Origin: an uncultured Lachnospiraceae bacterium
GTDB taxonomy: Bacteria > Bacillota > Clostridia > Lachnospirales > Lachnospiraceae
Assembly: GCA_944380095.1 (NCBI GenBank)
Contig: CALWGP010000006.1
Location: forward strand, 1-46,694
Length of the DNA stretch: 46,694 nucleotides
Direction of reading: 5' to 3'
Below the pieces are notes generated by a model that worked only from the letters and a program-made list of their open reading frames with translations, was not told the origin of the DNA and did not search any database. The translations under genes and the position numbers were made by a program. Below, one piece after another: positions 25,343-34,074 of the stretch (positions are counted from its first letter, which is position 1; each line of letters begins with the position of its first letter).

Positions 25343-26803
25343 ATGAAATGTCCGAACTGTGGTGCGTGGATGAAGGAAGGCCAGATGTACTGCGAGCGCT
25401 GCGGCAGGGAAATCCAGATCGTCCCGGAATTTGAACCGGAACTGGAAAACAGCATCCACACAACCTTATCCAATGTGGCGACGGAAATTACGTCGTCTTC
25501 CGACGGCTCAAAGCAGCCTTCTGCCAAAAACGGAAAATGGAAAAAATTTCACAGACCGGGCCGGAAGGCCAAAAAAGCGTTCCGGATCCTTCTTTGTGTC
25601 CTGCTGTGCCTGGGCTGCTTGGCCCTGGCGGTAACCGGGATACGGCGTTTCCTGCCGGGATATCAGTACCGGCACGGGCAGATGCTCATGGAAACGGAGA
25701 ATTATCCGGAAGCCCTTGCGTTTTTTGAACGGGCGGCAGACCTGTCCCCCAACAGCCTGTCCTGCCTAAACGGTCTGTCTTCCTGCTACTATATGCTGGA
25801 AGAGTACGGGAAGGCGGAGGAAGTCTGCCTTAAGATGCTGGAGCTGGAAGGTTCCAATGAAGCGGCCTATCAGCGCCTGGTTTCCATTTACGAACAACAG
25901 CGGGAATACGGAAAAATCAACGCCCTGATGCAGAAATGCAAAAGTCAGGACATTATCAGCATGTATCTGGATTATATGGCGAACCCGCCTCAGTTTGAAC
26001 CTGCCGGGGGCACTTACCATGAAGTGCAAAATGTCAAGCTGATCAGCAATGCGGCGGGGACCATCTATTATACCACGGACGGCAGCGTGCCGGATGAAAC
26101 CAGCGAGGTTTATACGAGCCCCATTGCAATGGAATCCGGAGTCTGTACGATCAGGGCCTTTTTTATCAATGAATACGGGGTAAAAAGCGACATGGTATCG
26201 GAACGTTTTTCCATCGATGTAAGCGTTCCCGATCCTCCCGAAGTTACCCCTGCTTCCGGGACCTATGAAACGCCCACTCCGATTGAAGTGGAAGTTCCGC
26301 AAGGATGCAGGGTTTACTATACGACGGACCATTCGGATCCGGACGCTACCAGCAGGCAGTACGACGGGCCCATCTGGATGCCGGCCGGCTACTCCACATT
26401 CCGGTTTGCCGCGATTTCCGAAACCGGGGCGGTGGGGGAAGTGACGGAGAAAAATTATACGCTGGACCTGCATGCGGTGCTGAGCATGGAAGCCGCGTCC
26501 AACCAGCTTGTCCTGACCTTAAAAAACGCAGGACTGATCCTGAATATCCAGGGCGACCTGCCGAACCGGGAAGGGCACAACCTTTATACATACAGATACG
26601 CCCTGACCATCAATGAAAACAACTACTATCTGTACCGGGAATATTATGAGGAAACGGCGGGCACCAGCAGCGCCACCGGGAACGATTATGTGGTCAACTA
26701 TATGTCCGGTGAATGCTACCGGGCTGTGCAGCAGGAAGACGGAACCTGGAAGTTATATACAATTGAGGCAAAAGAGGAAGAATCTTCTGCCGAAGGGTTC
26801 TGA
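25343..26803 (+). CDS. Zinc-ribbon, single-pass membrane protein with TPR and chitobiase-C-terminal-like domains
   Basis: The protein has 486 residues. An N-terminal zinc ribbon (CPNCGAWMKEGQMYCERCG, residues 3-21) is followed by a linker, one membrane helix (about 80-100, ILLCVLLCLGCLALAV) and two to three TPR-like helix pairs (about 110-205, with YPEALAFFERAADLSPNSLSCLNGL). Next come two repeats of the kind seen in CHB_HEX_C_1 domains, PPQFEPAGGTYHEVQNVKL...TIYYTTDGSVPDETS and EVTPASGTYETPTPIEVEV...VYYTTDHSDPDATS (about 215-385), and a last beta region. The ribbon is cytoplasmic and the rest extracytoplasmic. I do not know the function. It interrupts the folD/nfnA arrangement, 43 bp after folD and 37 bp before nfnA. 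Confidence 0.75.
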   Translation: MKCPNCGAWMKEGQMYCERCGREIQIVPEFEPELENSIHTTLSNVATEITSSSDGSKQPSAKNGKWKKFHRPGRKAKKAFRILLCVLLCLGCLALAVTGIRRFLPGYQYRHGQMLMETENYPEALAFFERAADLSPNSLSCLNGLSSCYYMLEEYGKAEEVCLKMLELEGSNEAAYQRLVSIYEQQREYGKINALMQKCKSQDIISMYLDYMANPPQFEPAGGTYHEVQNVKLISNAAGTIYYTTDGSVPDETSEVYTSPIAMESGVCTIRAFFINEYGVKSDMVSERFSIDVSVPDPPEVTPASGTYETPTPIEVEVPQGCRVYYTTDHSDPDATSRQYDGPIWMPAGYSTFRFAAISETGAVGEVTEKNYTLDLHAVLSMEAASNQLVLTLKNAGLILNIQGDLPNREGHNLYTYRYALTINENNYYLYREYYEETAGTSSATGNDYVVNYMSGECYRAVQQEDGTWKLYTIEAKEEESSAEGF

Positions 26804-26840
26804 ATATAAAGTCCCGGACGGGGCGGAAAGGTGAAAGACT

Positions 26841-27722
26841 ATGTATCCAATTTTACGAGCAACAGAACTTACGACAAACATCTTTCTGATGGACGTCAAG
26901 GCCAAGCGCGTCGCGGATGCCTGCCTGCCTGGGCAGTTTGTAATCGTGCGCACCCACGAGGACGGGGAGAGGATTCCCCTGACCATCTGCGACTATGACA
27001 GGGAAGCCGGAACCATCACCATCGTATTCCAGATCGTGGGGGCCGGTACCTTTGAAATGGCGAAACTGAAAGCAGGGGATGCGTTCCACGATGTGGTCGG
27101 CCCCCTGGGACAGCCTTCGGAACTGACCGGCGAGCCTAAAGAAGAGCTGATGAAAAAGCGGATTCTTTTCGTGGCCGGCGGCGTGGGCACCGCGCCGGTT
27201 TATCCCCAGGTAAAATGGCTCAAAGAACAGGGCGTGGACGCGGATGTAATCGTGGGCGCCAAGACAAAGGACCTGCTGATCCTGGAAGAAGAGATGAAAG
27301 CCGTGGCCGGCAATCTGTACGTGACCACGGACGACGGTTCCTATGGAAGAAGCGGTATGGTAACCAAAACAATCCAGGACCTGGTAGAGCAGGAAGGAAA
27401 ACAGTACGATGTCTGTATTGCCATCGGTCCTATGATTATGATGAAATTCGTCTGCAAACTGACGAAAGAACTTTCCATCCCCACTGTGGTGAGCTTAAAC
27501 CCCATCATGGTGGACGGCACCGGTATGTGCGGCGCCTGCCGCGTCACCGTAGGCGGGGAAGTGAAGTTCGCCTGCGTGGATGGGCCGGAATTTGACGGCC
27601 ATCTGGTGAATTTCGATGAAGCGATGCAGCGCCAGCAGATCTACAAAACCGAAGAGGGCAGGACATTCCTTGCGGCAAAAGAGGGCGCGACCCATCACGG
27701 CGGCTGCGGACATTGCAATTGA
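26841..27722 (+). CDS. nfnA: NADH-dependent ferredoxin:NADP+ oxidoreductase small subunit NfnA / SudB-type flavoprotein
   Basis: The protein has 293 residues. It is a ferredoxin-reductase-type flavoprotein: FVIVRTHEDGERIPLTICDYD is the FAD-binding barrel, and ILFVAGGVGTAPVYPQVKWL the NAD-binding motif. A C-terminal cysteine cluster (DGTGMCGACRVTVGG...FACVDGPEFDGH) holds a [2Fe-2S] centre. This is the family of the PyrK-like subunit of Nfn, which couples NADH, NADPH and ferredoxin by flavin-based electron bifurcation. The partner NfnB is encoded 20 bp downstream. Alternatives of the same fold are sulfide dehydrogenase subunit B and the dihydroorotate dehydrogenase electron-transfer subunit, but the neighbour decides for Nfn. 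Confidence 0.9.
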   Translation: MYPILRATELTTNIFLMDVKAKRVADACLPGQFVIVRTHEDGERIPLTICDYDREAGTITIVFQIVGAGTFEMAKLKAGDAFHDVVGPLGQPSELTGEPKEELMKKRILFVAGGVGTAPVYPQVKWLKEQGVDADVIVGAKTKDLLILEEEMKAVAGNLYVTTDDGSYGRSGMVTKTIQDLVEQEGKQYDVCIAIGPMIMMKFVCKLTKELSIPTVVSLNPIMVDGTGMCGACRVTVGGEVKFACVDGPEFDGHLVNFDEAMQRQQIYKTEEGRTFLAAKEGATHHGGCGHCN

Positions 27723-27742
27723 CACAGAAAGGAAGGTTGACT

Positions 27743-29134
27743 ATGGGAGACGTATGGAAAAAAGTTCCGGTCCGGGAACAGGACGCGAAGGTGCGCGCCA
27801 CGAATTTTGAGGAAGTTTGTCTGGGCTATAACATGGAAGAGGCAATGGAAGAAGCGCAGAGATGTTTAAACTGCAAAAACGCCCAGTGTGTAAAAGGATG
27901 TCCGGTATCCATCAACATTCCGGGCTTCATCGAGAAGGTCAAGGAAGGAAAGATAGAAGAAGCCTATCAGGTCATCAGTGAATCCAGCGCCCTTCCGGCT
28001 GTCTGCGGGCGCGTCTGCCCCCAGGAGAGCCAGTGCGAGGGCAAATGTATCCGCGGCATCCGCGGCGAGGCTGTTTCCATCGGCAAACTGGAGCGCTTTG
28101 TTGCGGACTGGGCAAGGGAGCAGAAAATCCTTCCGGAAGGCGCAAAAGAAAAGAAGGGGAAAAAAGTGGCCGTGATCGGTTCCGGCCCCGCCGGCTTAAC
28201 CTGTGCCGGGGATCTGGCAAAGATGGGCTATGACGTGACCATTTTCGAAGCCCTCCACGAACCCGGCGGCGTGCTGGTTTACGGGATTCCGGAATTTCGT
28301 CTGCCCAAGGATGAAGTGGTGAAAAAAGAAATCGAAAATGTAAAATCCCTGGGCGTACAGATCGAAACCAACGTTATCGTAGGAAAATCCGTTACCATTG
28401 ACGAACTGCTTGGCGAAGAGGGCTACAGCGCGGTATTCATCGGTTCCGGCGCAGGACTTCCCAAATTCATGGGCATTCCCGGGGAAAATGCAAACGGCGT
28501 ATTCTCCGCCAACGAATACCTGACCAGGAGCAACCTGATGAAAGCGTTCCGGGAGGATTCCCCCACGCCCATTATGAAGAGCCGTAAGGTAGCGGTGGTC
28601 GGCGGCGGCAACGTGGCAATGGATGCCGCAAGGACCGCCTTGCGTCTTGGCGCGGAAGTCCATATTGTATACAGAAGAAGCGAAGAAGAGCTGCCCGCCC
28701 GTGTGGAAGAAGTGCACCACGCAAAAGAAGAAGGCATTATTTTCGACCTTCTGACCAACCCGGTGGAAATCCTGGAAGACGAAAAGGGCTGGGTCAAAGG
28801 GATGACCTGCGTGCGTATGGAACTTGGAGAACCCGATGCTTCCGGCAGGAGACGCCCCGTGGTAATCCCCGGGTCCGAATTTACCCTGGAACTTGATACG
28901 GTCATCATGGCACTTGGCACTTCCCCCAACCCGCTGATTTCCTCCACCACAAAGGGGCTGGATACCAATAAGTGGAAATGTATCGTGGCAGAAGAAGAGA
29001 ACGGTCAGACCAGCAAGGAAGGCGTATTTGCCGGCGGCGACGCCGTGACCGGGGCCGCTACGGTTATCCTTGCCATGGGCGCAGGAAAGGCCGGCGCAAA
29101 GGGGATTGACGAATATCTGTCCGGCAGGGACTAA
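27743..29134 (+). CDS. nfnB: NfnB / glutamate synthase small-subunit-like flavoprotein
   Basis: The protein has 463 residues with the ATG at 27743 preceded by AAAGGAAGG. The N-terminal cysteines (CLNCKNAQCVKGCP, then VCGRVCPQESQCEGKC) bind two [4Fe-4S] clusters. Residues 140-460 carry two Rossmann motifs: KVAVIGSGPAGLTCAGDLA for FAD, and KVAVVGGGNVAMDAARTALRLG, with VYRRSEEELPARVEE, for NADPH. The same architecture serves as GltD, so the genome context matters: here no gltB is near, and nfnA precedes it. The pair should move electrons between NADH, reduced ferredoxin and NADP+, supplying NADPH or balancing redox for folate reduction upstream. Confidence 0.9.
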   Translation: MGDVWKKVPVREQDAKVRATNFEEVCLGYNMEEAMEEAQRCLNCKNAQCVKGCPVSINIPGFIEKVKEGKIEEAYQVISESSALPAVCGRVCPQESQCEGKCIRGIRGEAVSIGKLERFVADWAREQKILPEGAKEKKGKKVAVIGSGPAGLTCAGDLAKMGYDVTIFEALHEPGGVLVYGIPEFRLPKDEVVKKEIENVKSLGVQIETNVIVGKSVTIDELLGEEGYSAVFIGSGAGLPKFMGIPGENANGVFSANEYLTRSNLMKAFREDSPTPIMKSRKVAVVGGGNVAMDAARTALRLGAEVHIVYRRSEEELPARVEEVHHAKEEGIIFDLLTNPVEILEDEKGWVKGMTCVRMELGEPDASGRRRPVVIPGSEFTLELDTVIMALGTSPNPLISSTTKGLDTNKWKCIVAEEENGQTSKEGVFAGGDAVTGAATVILAMGAGKAGAKGIDEYLSGRD

Positions 29135-29166
29135 GAAAAAGAGAGCGAAAGAGAAGGGATTTCCAT

Positions 29167-29466
29167 ATGGTAAACCACATCGTATTATGGAGTTTAAAGC
29201 CGGAGCTGTCCGAAAAGGAAAGACAGGAAGCAAAGGCTGAAATCAAACGGCGTCTGGAAGGGGTAAAAGACCGGGTGGAAGGCGTAATCAGCCTGGAGGT
29301 GAAGGCAGAAGGCCTTCCCTCCTCCAACCGGGACCTGGCGCTTCTTTCCTCCTTTGTGAGCAAAGAAGCGCTGGACGGGTATCAGAACCATCCCGCCCAT
29401 CTGGAAGCGGCGTCTTATGTCCGGGCCCATACCTGTGAGAGGGCATGCTTTGATTACGAAGGATAA
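29167..29466 (+). CDS. Dabb domain (stress-responsive alpha/beta barrel) protein
   Basis: The protein has 99 residues, preceded by GAAGGGA. MVNHIVLWSLKPELSEKERQEA, an ...EGVISLEVK strand, RDLALLSSFVSKEALDGYQNHPAHL and a final THTCER-like strand match the dimeric ferredoxin-like Dabb fold. The conserved histidines H4 and HPAH are present. Dabb proteins have no single function; some are involved in stress or in secondary metabolism. It follows nfnB by 32 bp and precedes a zinc-ribbon membrane protein by 14 bp, so is likely part of the same transcript. Confidence 0.85.
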   Translation: MVNHIVLWSLKPELSEKERQEAKAEIKRRLEGVKDRVEGVISLEVKAEGLPSSNRDLALLSSFVSKEALDGYQNHPAHLEAASYVRAHTCERACFDYEG

Positions 29467-29480
29467 AGGGGGAAAACGCG

Positions 29481-30368
29481 ATGCCTTGGTGTCCGAAGTG
29501 TAAAAACGAGTATGTGGAAGGGGTTTTGGTATGTGCGGACTGCGGCTGTCCGCTGGTGGACCGGCTGGAAGAGGAAGGATATCTCCTCTACCAGGGGGCG
29601 GAGGCAGACTGCCGGGAGCTTTCGGACTTTCTGCGCTGCAGCGGCATCCCCTCCGCTTCCTTTTCCCCGGTACAGGACGATGTTTGCGCGGTAACGGTAG
29701 ACGAATCCCAGCGCAGGAAAGCGGAACAGACGGCCGCCGTATTCTGGAAGGAAAAAGCGAAGGAAGAATGGTCAAAGCCGCCGGTACAGGAGGAAGAACC
29801 GGAGGATGAATTCGCAGAACCCAACGATTTTGCCAATTCCGTGCATCTGGGCAGACTCATGAGGGGACAAAAGTCCGGCGGCGTATATGAATCCGCCTCC
29901 AAAAAGGCGGAGGAATTCAAAGCCGGCGCCTATTCTTTGATCATTGTAGGCGCCGTGGGCATGGTTATCCTGGGACTGCTTTTGTCAGGCGTCCTTCCGG
30001 TCCGCCTGGATCCTTCCTCCCAGTTTTTGACCTGCCTGGTCATGGCGGTCCTGTTCCTTGTTTTTATTGTTATGGGGGTATTTTCCTTCCGTTCCTACCG
30101 GGAGCAGGAAGGAAAGGCGGTCCGGGAAAGTTCTTTAAAGGAGGAACTGACCCGCTACTGCAGGGATACCATAGAAGCTTCCTGTATTGACCGGGACGCC
30201 GGGGTGGAAGAAACGGACACGCAGGAGGTATGCTACTTCAAGCGCATGGAACAGATGAAGCGGACCATTTCGGAAAATTTCGTGAATCTGGACGAGGGAT
30301 ACCTCGAAAGTTTCCTGGATGAAATCTATCCTGATCTTTTCCCTGCGTCCGGGGAGAACGGCCGGTGA
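29481..30368 (+). CDS. Zinc-ribbon membrane protein of unknown function
   Basis: The protein has 295 residues. It begins MPWCPKCKNEYVEGVLVCADCG, a four-cysteine zinc ribbon, followed by a DUF2007-like segment (about 35-95, with RELSDFLRCSGIPSASFSPV). A charged linker leads to two membrane helices (about 153-171 and 185-205, AYSLIIVGAVGMVILGLLL and LTCLVMAVLFLVFIVMGVF). The C-terminal 85 residues are charged. The ribbon and tail should face the cytoplasm. The last codon region overlaps the RlmH start by 4 bp. The function is unknown; similar ribbon-plus-two-helix proteins are frequent in Lachnospiraceae. Confidence 0.75.
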   Translation: MPWCPKCKNEYVEGVLVCADCGCPLVDRLEEEGYLLYQGAEADCRELSDFLRCSGIPSASFSPVQDDVCAVTVDESQRRKAEQTAAVFWKEKAKEEWSKPPVQEEEPEDEFAEPNDFANSVHLGRLMRGQKSGGVYESASKKAEEFKAGAYSLIIVGAVGMVILGLLLSGVLPVRLDPSSQFLTCLVMAVLFLVFIVMGVFSFRSYREQEGKAVRESSLKEELTRYCRDTIEASCIDRDAGVEETDTQEVCYFKRMEQMKRTISENFVNLDEGYLESFLDEIYPDLFPASGENGR

Positions 30369-30844
30369 AAATCACGGTTCTTGCAGTGGGGAAAATAAAG
30401 GAGAAATTTTTCCGGGACGCAATAGAAGAATATAAAAAGCGGCTGGGGCGTTACTGCAGGCTTGAAATAGTCGAAGTGGAAGACGAGCGCGCGCCCGAAA
30501 GCCTAAGCCCTGCCCAGGAGCTTTTGGTAAAAGGGAAAGAAGGGGAAGCGCTTTTAAAAAGGATCCCCCCAAAGGCCTGGTGCATCGCGCTGGCCATCGA
30601 CGGCAGGAAGCTGGATTCTCCCGGCTTTTCCAAAAAGCTGGAATCTTTGGCCCTGGCGCAGAAAAGCCATATTGTGTTTTTGATCGGCGGTTCCCTGGGA
30701 CTGTCCGACGAGGTGTTAAAAAGGGCGGATGAACGCCTGAGCTTTTCCGACATGACGTTTCCCCATCAGCTGATGCGGGTGATTTTGCTGGAGCAGGTTT
30801 ACCGGGCGTTTAAAATTGCGGGAAATGAACCTTATCATAAATAA
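30365..30844 (+). CDS. rlmH: 23S rRNA pseudouridine-1915 N3-methyltransferase RlmH
   Basis: The protein has 159 residues with a GTG start overlapping the upstream stop (GTGA). MKITVLAVGKIKEKFFRDAIEEYKKRL opens the SPOUT-fold protein. IVFLIGGSLGLSDEV and LSFSDMTFPHQLMRVILLEQ form the S-adenosylmethionine knot, and the usual C-terminal GNEPYHK closes it. It methylates pseudouridine 1915 in helix 69 of 23S rRNA on assembled 70S ribosomes. The complete length and motifs leave little doubt. Confidence 0.96.
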   Translation: MKITVLAVGKIKEKFFRDAIEEYKKRLGRYCRLEIVEVEDERAPESLSPAQELLVKGKEGEALLKRIPPKAWCIALAIDGRKLDSPGFSKKLESLALAQKSHIVFLIGGSLGLSDEVLKRADERLSFSDMTFPHQLMRVILLEQVYRAFKIAGNEPYHK

Positions 30845-30860
30845 ATTCAGGGTTGTTGCT

Positions 30861-32522
30861 ATGAAAAAGTCCGTTGTTTGGGCAAGCCTCCTTGTCGGCG
30901 CCTGCCAGGCCCTGGGGTTTGCCATGGAAAAACTGGAACAGGGAAAGGGGGCGCTGTTTGCCTCCCTTCCCCTTTGTGCGGCCATGGGCGTCTTATGGGC
31001 GGCGGGAACCGCCCTTTTTTTCGCCTGCGCCCGGCTGGCGGGACGCAGGCTTTTGCCAAACGTTTTGTCCTATGATCCGCAAAACACCCTGTCAAAAGGG
31101 CGCTTTGCCGCTGTCTGGGCCGTTTTGTTTGTTTCCTGGGTCCCGTGCTGGCTGGCCTATTTCCCGGCCATCTATTCCTATGACGGGGAACCCCAGCTGA
31201 TCCAGTATACAACGGGCGCTTTTGATAACCATCATCCGCTTTTGCATACGCTGTTTCTGGGCGCGTGCTATGACCTGGGGCGGTTTTTGCAGGACCGGTG
31301 GGGAGTTTTTTTGGACGGAATGGCGTTTTACGCCCTGGTCCAGATGCTGTTTTTGTCCTTTTCCTTTACCTGCGGCATTTCGTTTCTTTTTCACTGTAAG
31401 GTCCGAAAGGGGATTCTGGCCGCAGCCGTCTGCTGGTTTGCCCTTTTCCCGGTCCATCCGCTGATGGCGGTGACCACTACAAAGGACACCTTTTTTTCCG
31501 CCTTTTTCTTGCTCACCTTCCTGGGGCTTTCCCGCCTTGTGCTTCTTAAAGGGCCCGGGCGTTTCCGGGAACGGGTGCTGCTGTTTTTGTTCGCGCTGGG
31601 AATGATGCTGCTTCGAAAAAACGGGGTTTATCTGGCCGCAGGCACCTGTCTGGTCCTGGTTTTTGCCTGGGGAATTGCCCGTCTGAAAAAGAGGGAAATT
31701 GCCCGGTTTTTTGGCGGCCTTTTTGCAGGCACGGCCCTGTGCGTTATGACCTTTGTCTTCTGCGATGCAGGACTCATGGCCGCGACCGGCGCACGGCAGG
31801 GAGAGGCTGCGGAAGCTTTGAGCATCCCCATCCAGCAGATGGCGCGGACTTTTAAAAGCAATCAAAACAGCCTGACTGCCAAAGAACTGGAAAGCCTCGT
31901 CCGCTATATCCCCCAAAAGGGACTGGAAAATTACCGGCCTTCCATTTCCGACGGGGTAAAGCTGTACTTCAACAATGAAGAGTTTGCCCGTGATCCTGCC
32001 GGGTTTGTGCGGATCTGGCTTTCTTTGCTTGTCAAATATCCCGGTTCTTACGGGACCGCCTTCCTCTATCATACCATGGGAAGCTGGTATCTGACGGACA
32101 CTTCCCACTGCATGGTATACAAGGACTGGTGGAGGGACAGGACCGGTTATTTCATTACGGACGCTGTCCCGGTTTTTGCCGGGGATTTTGTCCGCAAGGA
32201 AAACCTTTGCCCAAGGGTGCGGGACTTTTATGAAGCAATCGCCACGGACTGCATCCATCAGCGGTTCCTGCCCTTAAGGATCCTGTTTTCCCCTGCTTTT
32301 TTCTGCTTCTGCACGGCGTTTTGCTGTCTGGGCCTGTGTCTGCGCCGGCATTCCCTGTACTGGATTCCCGCGCTGGCAGTGCTTCTTTATCTGGCCACCG
32401 TAGTGGCAGGGCCCTGTATCCTGGTACGTTATATTTATCCTTTTATGGCGCTCCTTCCGTTTCTTGCGGTTTTGACCCTGTCCGGACAAAACAGGGTATT
32501 AGAAACGGCTTTTGGCTCATAA
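30861..32522 (+). CDS. DUF6020 family multi-pass membrane protein
   Basis: The protein has 553 residues from the ATG at 30861 (AGGG 10 bp upstream); earlier in-frame starts at 30816 and 30828 lie inside rlmH. About 12 membrane helices are visible. A stretch near residues 100-135 (YFPAIYSYDGEPQ, then DNHHPLLHTLFLGA) has an acidic residue and paired histidines in the first large loop, as in DUF6020 and related GT-C-like glycosyltransferases. A large hydrophilic segment (about 310-460) follows a later helix. It probably handles a lipid-linked sugar or cell-surface glycan, but the activity is unproven and no glycan cluster surrounds it. Confidence 0.7.
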   Translation: MKKSVVWASLLVGACQALGFAMEKLEQGKGALFASLPLCAAMGVLWAAGTALFFACARLAGRRLLPNVLSYDPQNTLSKGRFAAVWAVLFVSWVPCWLAYFPAIYSYDGEPQLIQYTTGAFDNHHPLLHTLFLGACYDLGRFLQDRWGVFLDGMAFYALVQMLFLSFSFTCGISFLFHCKVRKGILAAAVCWFALFPVHPLMAVTTTKDTFFSAFFLLTFLGLSRLVLLKGPGRFRERVLLFLFALGMMLLRKNGVYLAAGTCLVLVFAWGIARLKKREIARFFGGLFAGTALCVMTFVFCDAGLMAATGARQGEAAEALSIPIQQMARTFKSNQNSLTAKELESLVRYIPQKGLENYRPSISDGVKLYFNNEEFARDPAGFVRIWLSLLVKYPGSYGTAFLYHTMGSWYLTDTSHCMVYKDWWRDRTGYFITDAVPVFAGDFVRKENLCPRVRDFYEAIATDCIHQRFLPLRILFSPAFFCFCTAFCCLGLCLRRHSLYWIPALAVLLYLATVVAGPCILVRYIYPFMALLPFLAVLTLSGQNRVLETAFGS

Positions 32523-32530
32523 AATGGAGT

Positions 32531-32812
32531 ATGAGCAAAAAAAATTTTTCCCGGAACGCCAAAGAACTGATCGTGGATTCCCTGAAACTTCCCCGGGATA
32601 TGGCCATGGGCGCCTGTATTGTCACTGCCGTAGGCAATGACCAGGTGATGGTGGAAAACTACCGGGGGATTTTAGAATATACGCAGGAAAGCATCGTCCT
32701 GCAGTCCAAAACCTGCCGGATCGCGGTGTGCGGCTGCTGTCTGCGCATTGCCTACTATACCAATGAAGATATGAAAATTGAAGGAAAAATCTCCGAAATC
32801 CGATATCTGTAA
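32531..32812 (+). CDS. yqfC: Sporulation protein YqfC (YabP family)
   Basis: The protein has 93 residues. The sequence after the basic start (LKLPRDMAMGACIVTAVGN, then VENYRGILEYTQESIVL and ISEIRYL) matches the YabP/YqfC beta-sandwich of spore-forming Firmicutes. The ATG at 32531 has GGAG only one base away, too close, so translation may depend on read-through from the upstream gene, whose stop is 8 bp before. It precedes yqfD by 9 bp, as in Bacillus, where both are in the SigE mother-cell regulon and are required for efficient spore formation. Confidence 0.88.
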   Translation: MSKKNFSRNAKELIVDSLKLPRDMAMGACIVTAVGNDQVMVENYRGILEYTQESIVLQSKTCRIAVCGCCLRIAYYTNEDMKIEGKISEIRYL

Positions 32813-32821
32813 GGAGGCTGC

Positions 32822-34051
32822 ATGATAGGGGTCATCCGTTATCTGAAAGGGTATGTGAAAATCCGGGTATGGGGCTATTCCCCGGAACGCTTTATGAACC
32901 TGTGCACCAACCGCGGGATCCTTTTGTGGGGACTTGCAAGGGACAGCGGCTGTTATACCATGTATATGGGACTTTCCGATTTTTTTACAATCCGCGACAT
33001 CGCCAAAAAGACAAAAACAAGGACAGCCGTTCTGGAAAGACACGGGCTGCCTTTTTTTTGGAGAGACGCCCATAAAAGAAAAACCTTTTTGGCGGGACTT
33101 CTGCTGTGTTTTTTATTCCTGGCGTGCATGTCCCGCCGGGTCTGGGCCATTTCCCTGGAAGGAAACCGGCTTGTTACGAAAGACCAGCTGATCCTCTTTC
33201 TGCAGGACCAGGGCGTGGATTACGGGGTTCCCAAAAAAAATCTTGATTTGGACCGGCTGGAAGAAGGGCTTCGGGAAACGTTCCCCCTGATTACCTGGAC
33301 TTCGGTCGCCCTGGAGGGAACGAAGCTGACCGTGCGGATCCGGGAAAACGACCTGCCGCTTTCCAAGGAGGATACGTCGGATGAAAAACAATACAAAGAC
33401 GGGGCCGACCTGACGGCAGCCAGGGACGGCGTGGTGGCGCAGATCATAACCAGGGCCGGGGTCCCGCAGGTAAAGGCAGGGGACGAGGTAAAGGCGGGGG
33501 ATGTCCTCATTGGCGGACTGGTCCCGGTTGCCAATGACGACGGTACCGTGCGGGAATGGGACAGGGTAGTGGCAGACGGCGACGTGGTCCTTACCTGTAC
33601 CCGCACCGTTTCCCTTTCCCAGCCTTTTTGCTATCAGTACAAAAATTATACGGGACAGGAAAAAAGATACCGCTTTTTTACGCTGGGCAGCCGCCGCTAT
33701 TGCTTTCCCTTCTTAGACTGCCCCTTTTTGCAATATGACGAGGTGACGGAAGAAAAAAGGCTCTGTCTGTTCGGGCAGATCGACCTTCCCGTTTGGACGG
33801 GAACCATCCTGTGCAGGGAATATCTGCCCGTGGACGCCGTATATGACCGGGAAACGGCGGCGCAGCTGCTGCTGGCAAGGCTGGAAAAAATTATTGGGGG
33901 TTTGGAAGAAAAGGGGGTACAAATTATACAAAAAGATGTTAAAATAGTAAACAGGGCGGATTCGCTCCTCCTCCAGGCAGCGCTGACGTCGCAGGAAGCG
34001 GCGGTAACCTTAAAGGCCGCAGAACTGCCAAAGGAAGAGGGGACGTCCTAA
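32822..34051 (+). CDS. yqfD: Sporulation protein YqfD
   Basis: The protein has 409 residues with an AAGGAGG site. The N-terminus (IRYLKGYVKIRVWGYSPERFMNLC) and the block GLSDFFTIRDIAKKTKTRTAVLERHGLPFF are typical of YqfD. A single membrane helix lies near residues 85-105 (TFLAGLLLCFLFLACM). Beyond it is an extracytoplasmic domain with paired barrel-sandwich signature VKAGDEVKAGDVLIGG. It is a mother-cell membrane protein of sporulation. Synteny with yqfC, phoH and ybeY supports the call. Confidence 0.93.
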   Translation: MIGVIRYLKGYVKIRVWGYSPERFMNLCTNRGILLWGLARDSGCYTMYMGLSDFFTIRDIAKKTKTRTAVLERHGLPFFWRDAHKRKTFLAGLLLCFLFLACMSRRVWAISLEGNRLVTKDQLILFLQDQGVDYGVPKKNLDLDRLEEGLRETFPLITWTSVALEGTKLTVRIRENDLPLSKEDTSDEKQYKDGADLTAARDGVVAQIITRAGVPQVKAGDEVKAGDVLIGGLVPVANDDGTVREWDRVVADGDVVLTCTRTVSLSQPFCYQYKNYTGQEKRYRFFTLGSRRYCFPFLDCPFLQYDEVTEEKRLCLFGQIDLPVWTGTILCREYLPVDAVYDRETAAQLLLARLEKIIGGLEEKGVQIIQKDVKIVNRADSLLLQAALTSQEAAVTLKAAELPKEEGTS

Positions 34052-34074
34052 AGAACAGGCCGGGAGCAAAAACA

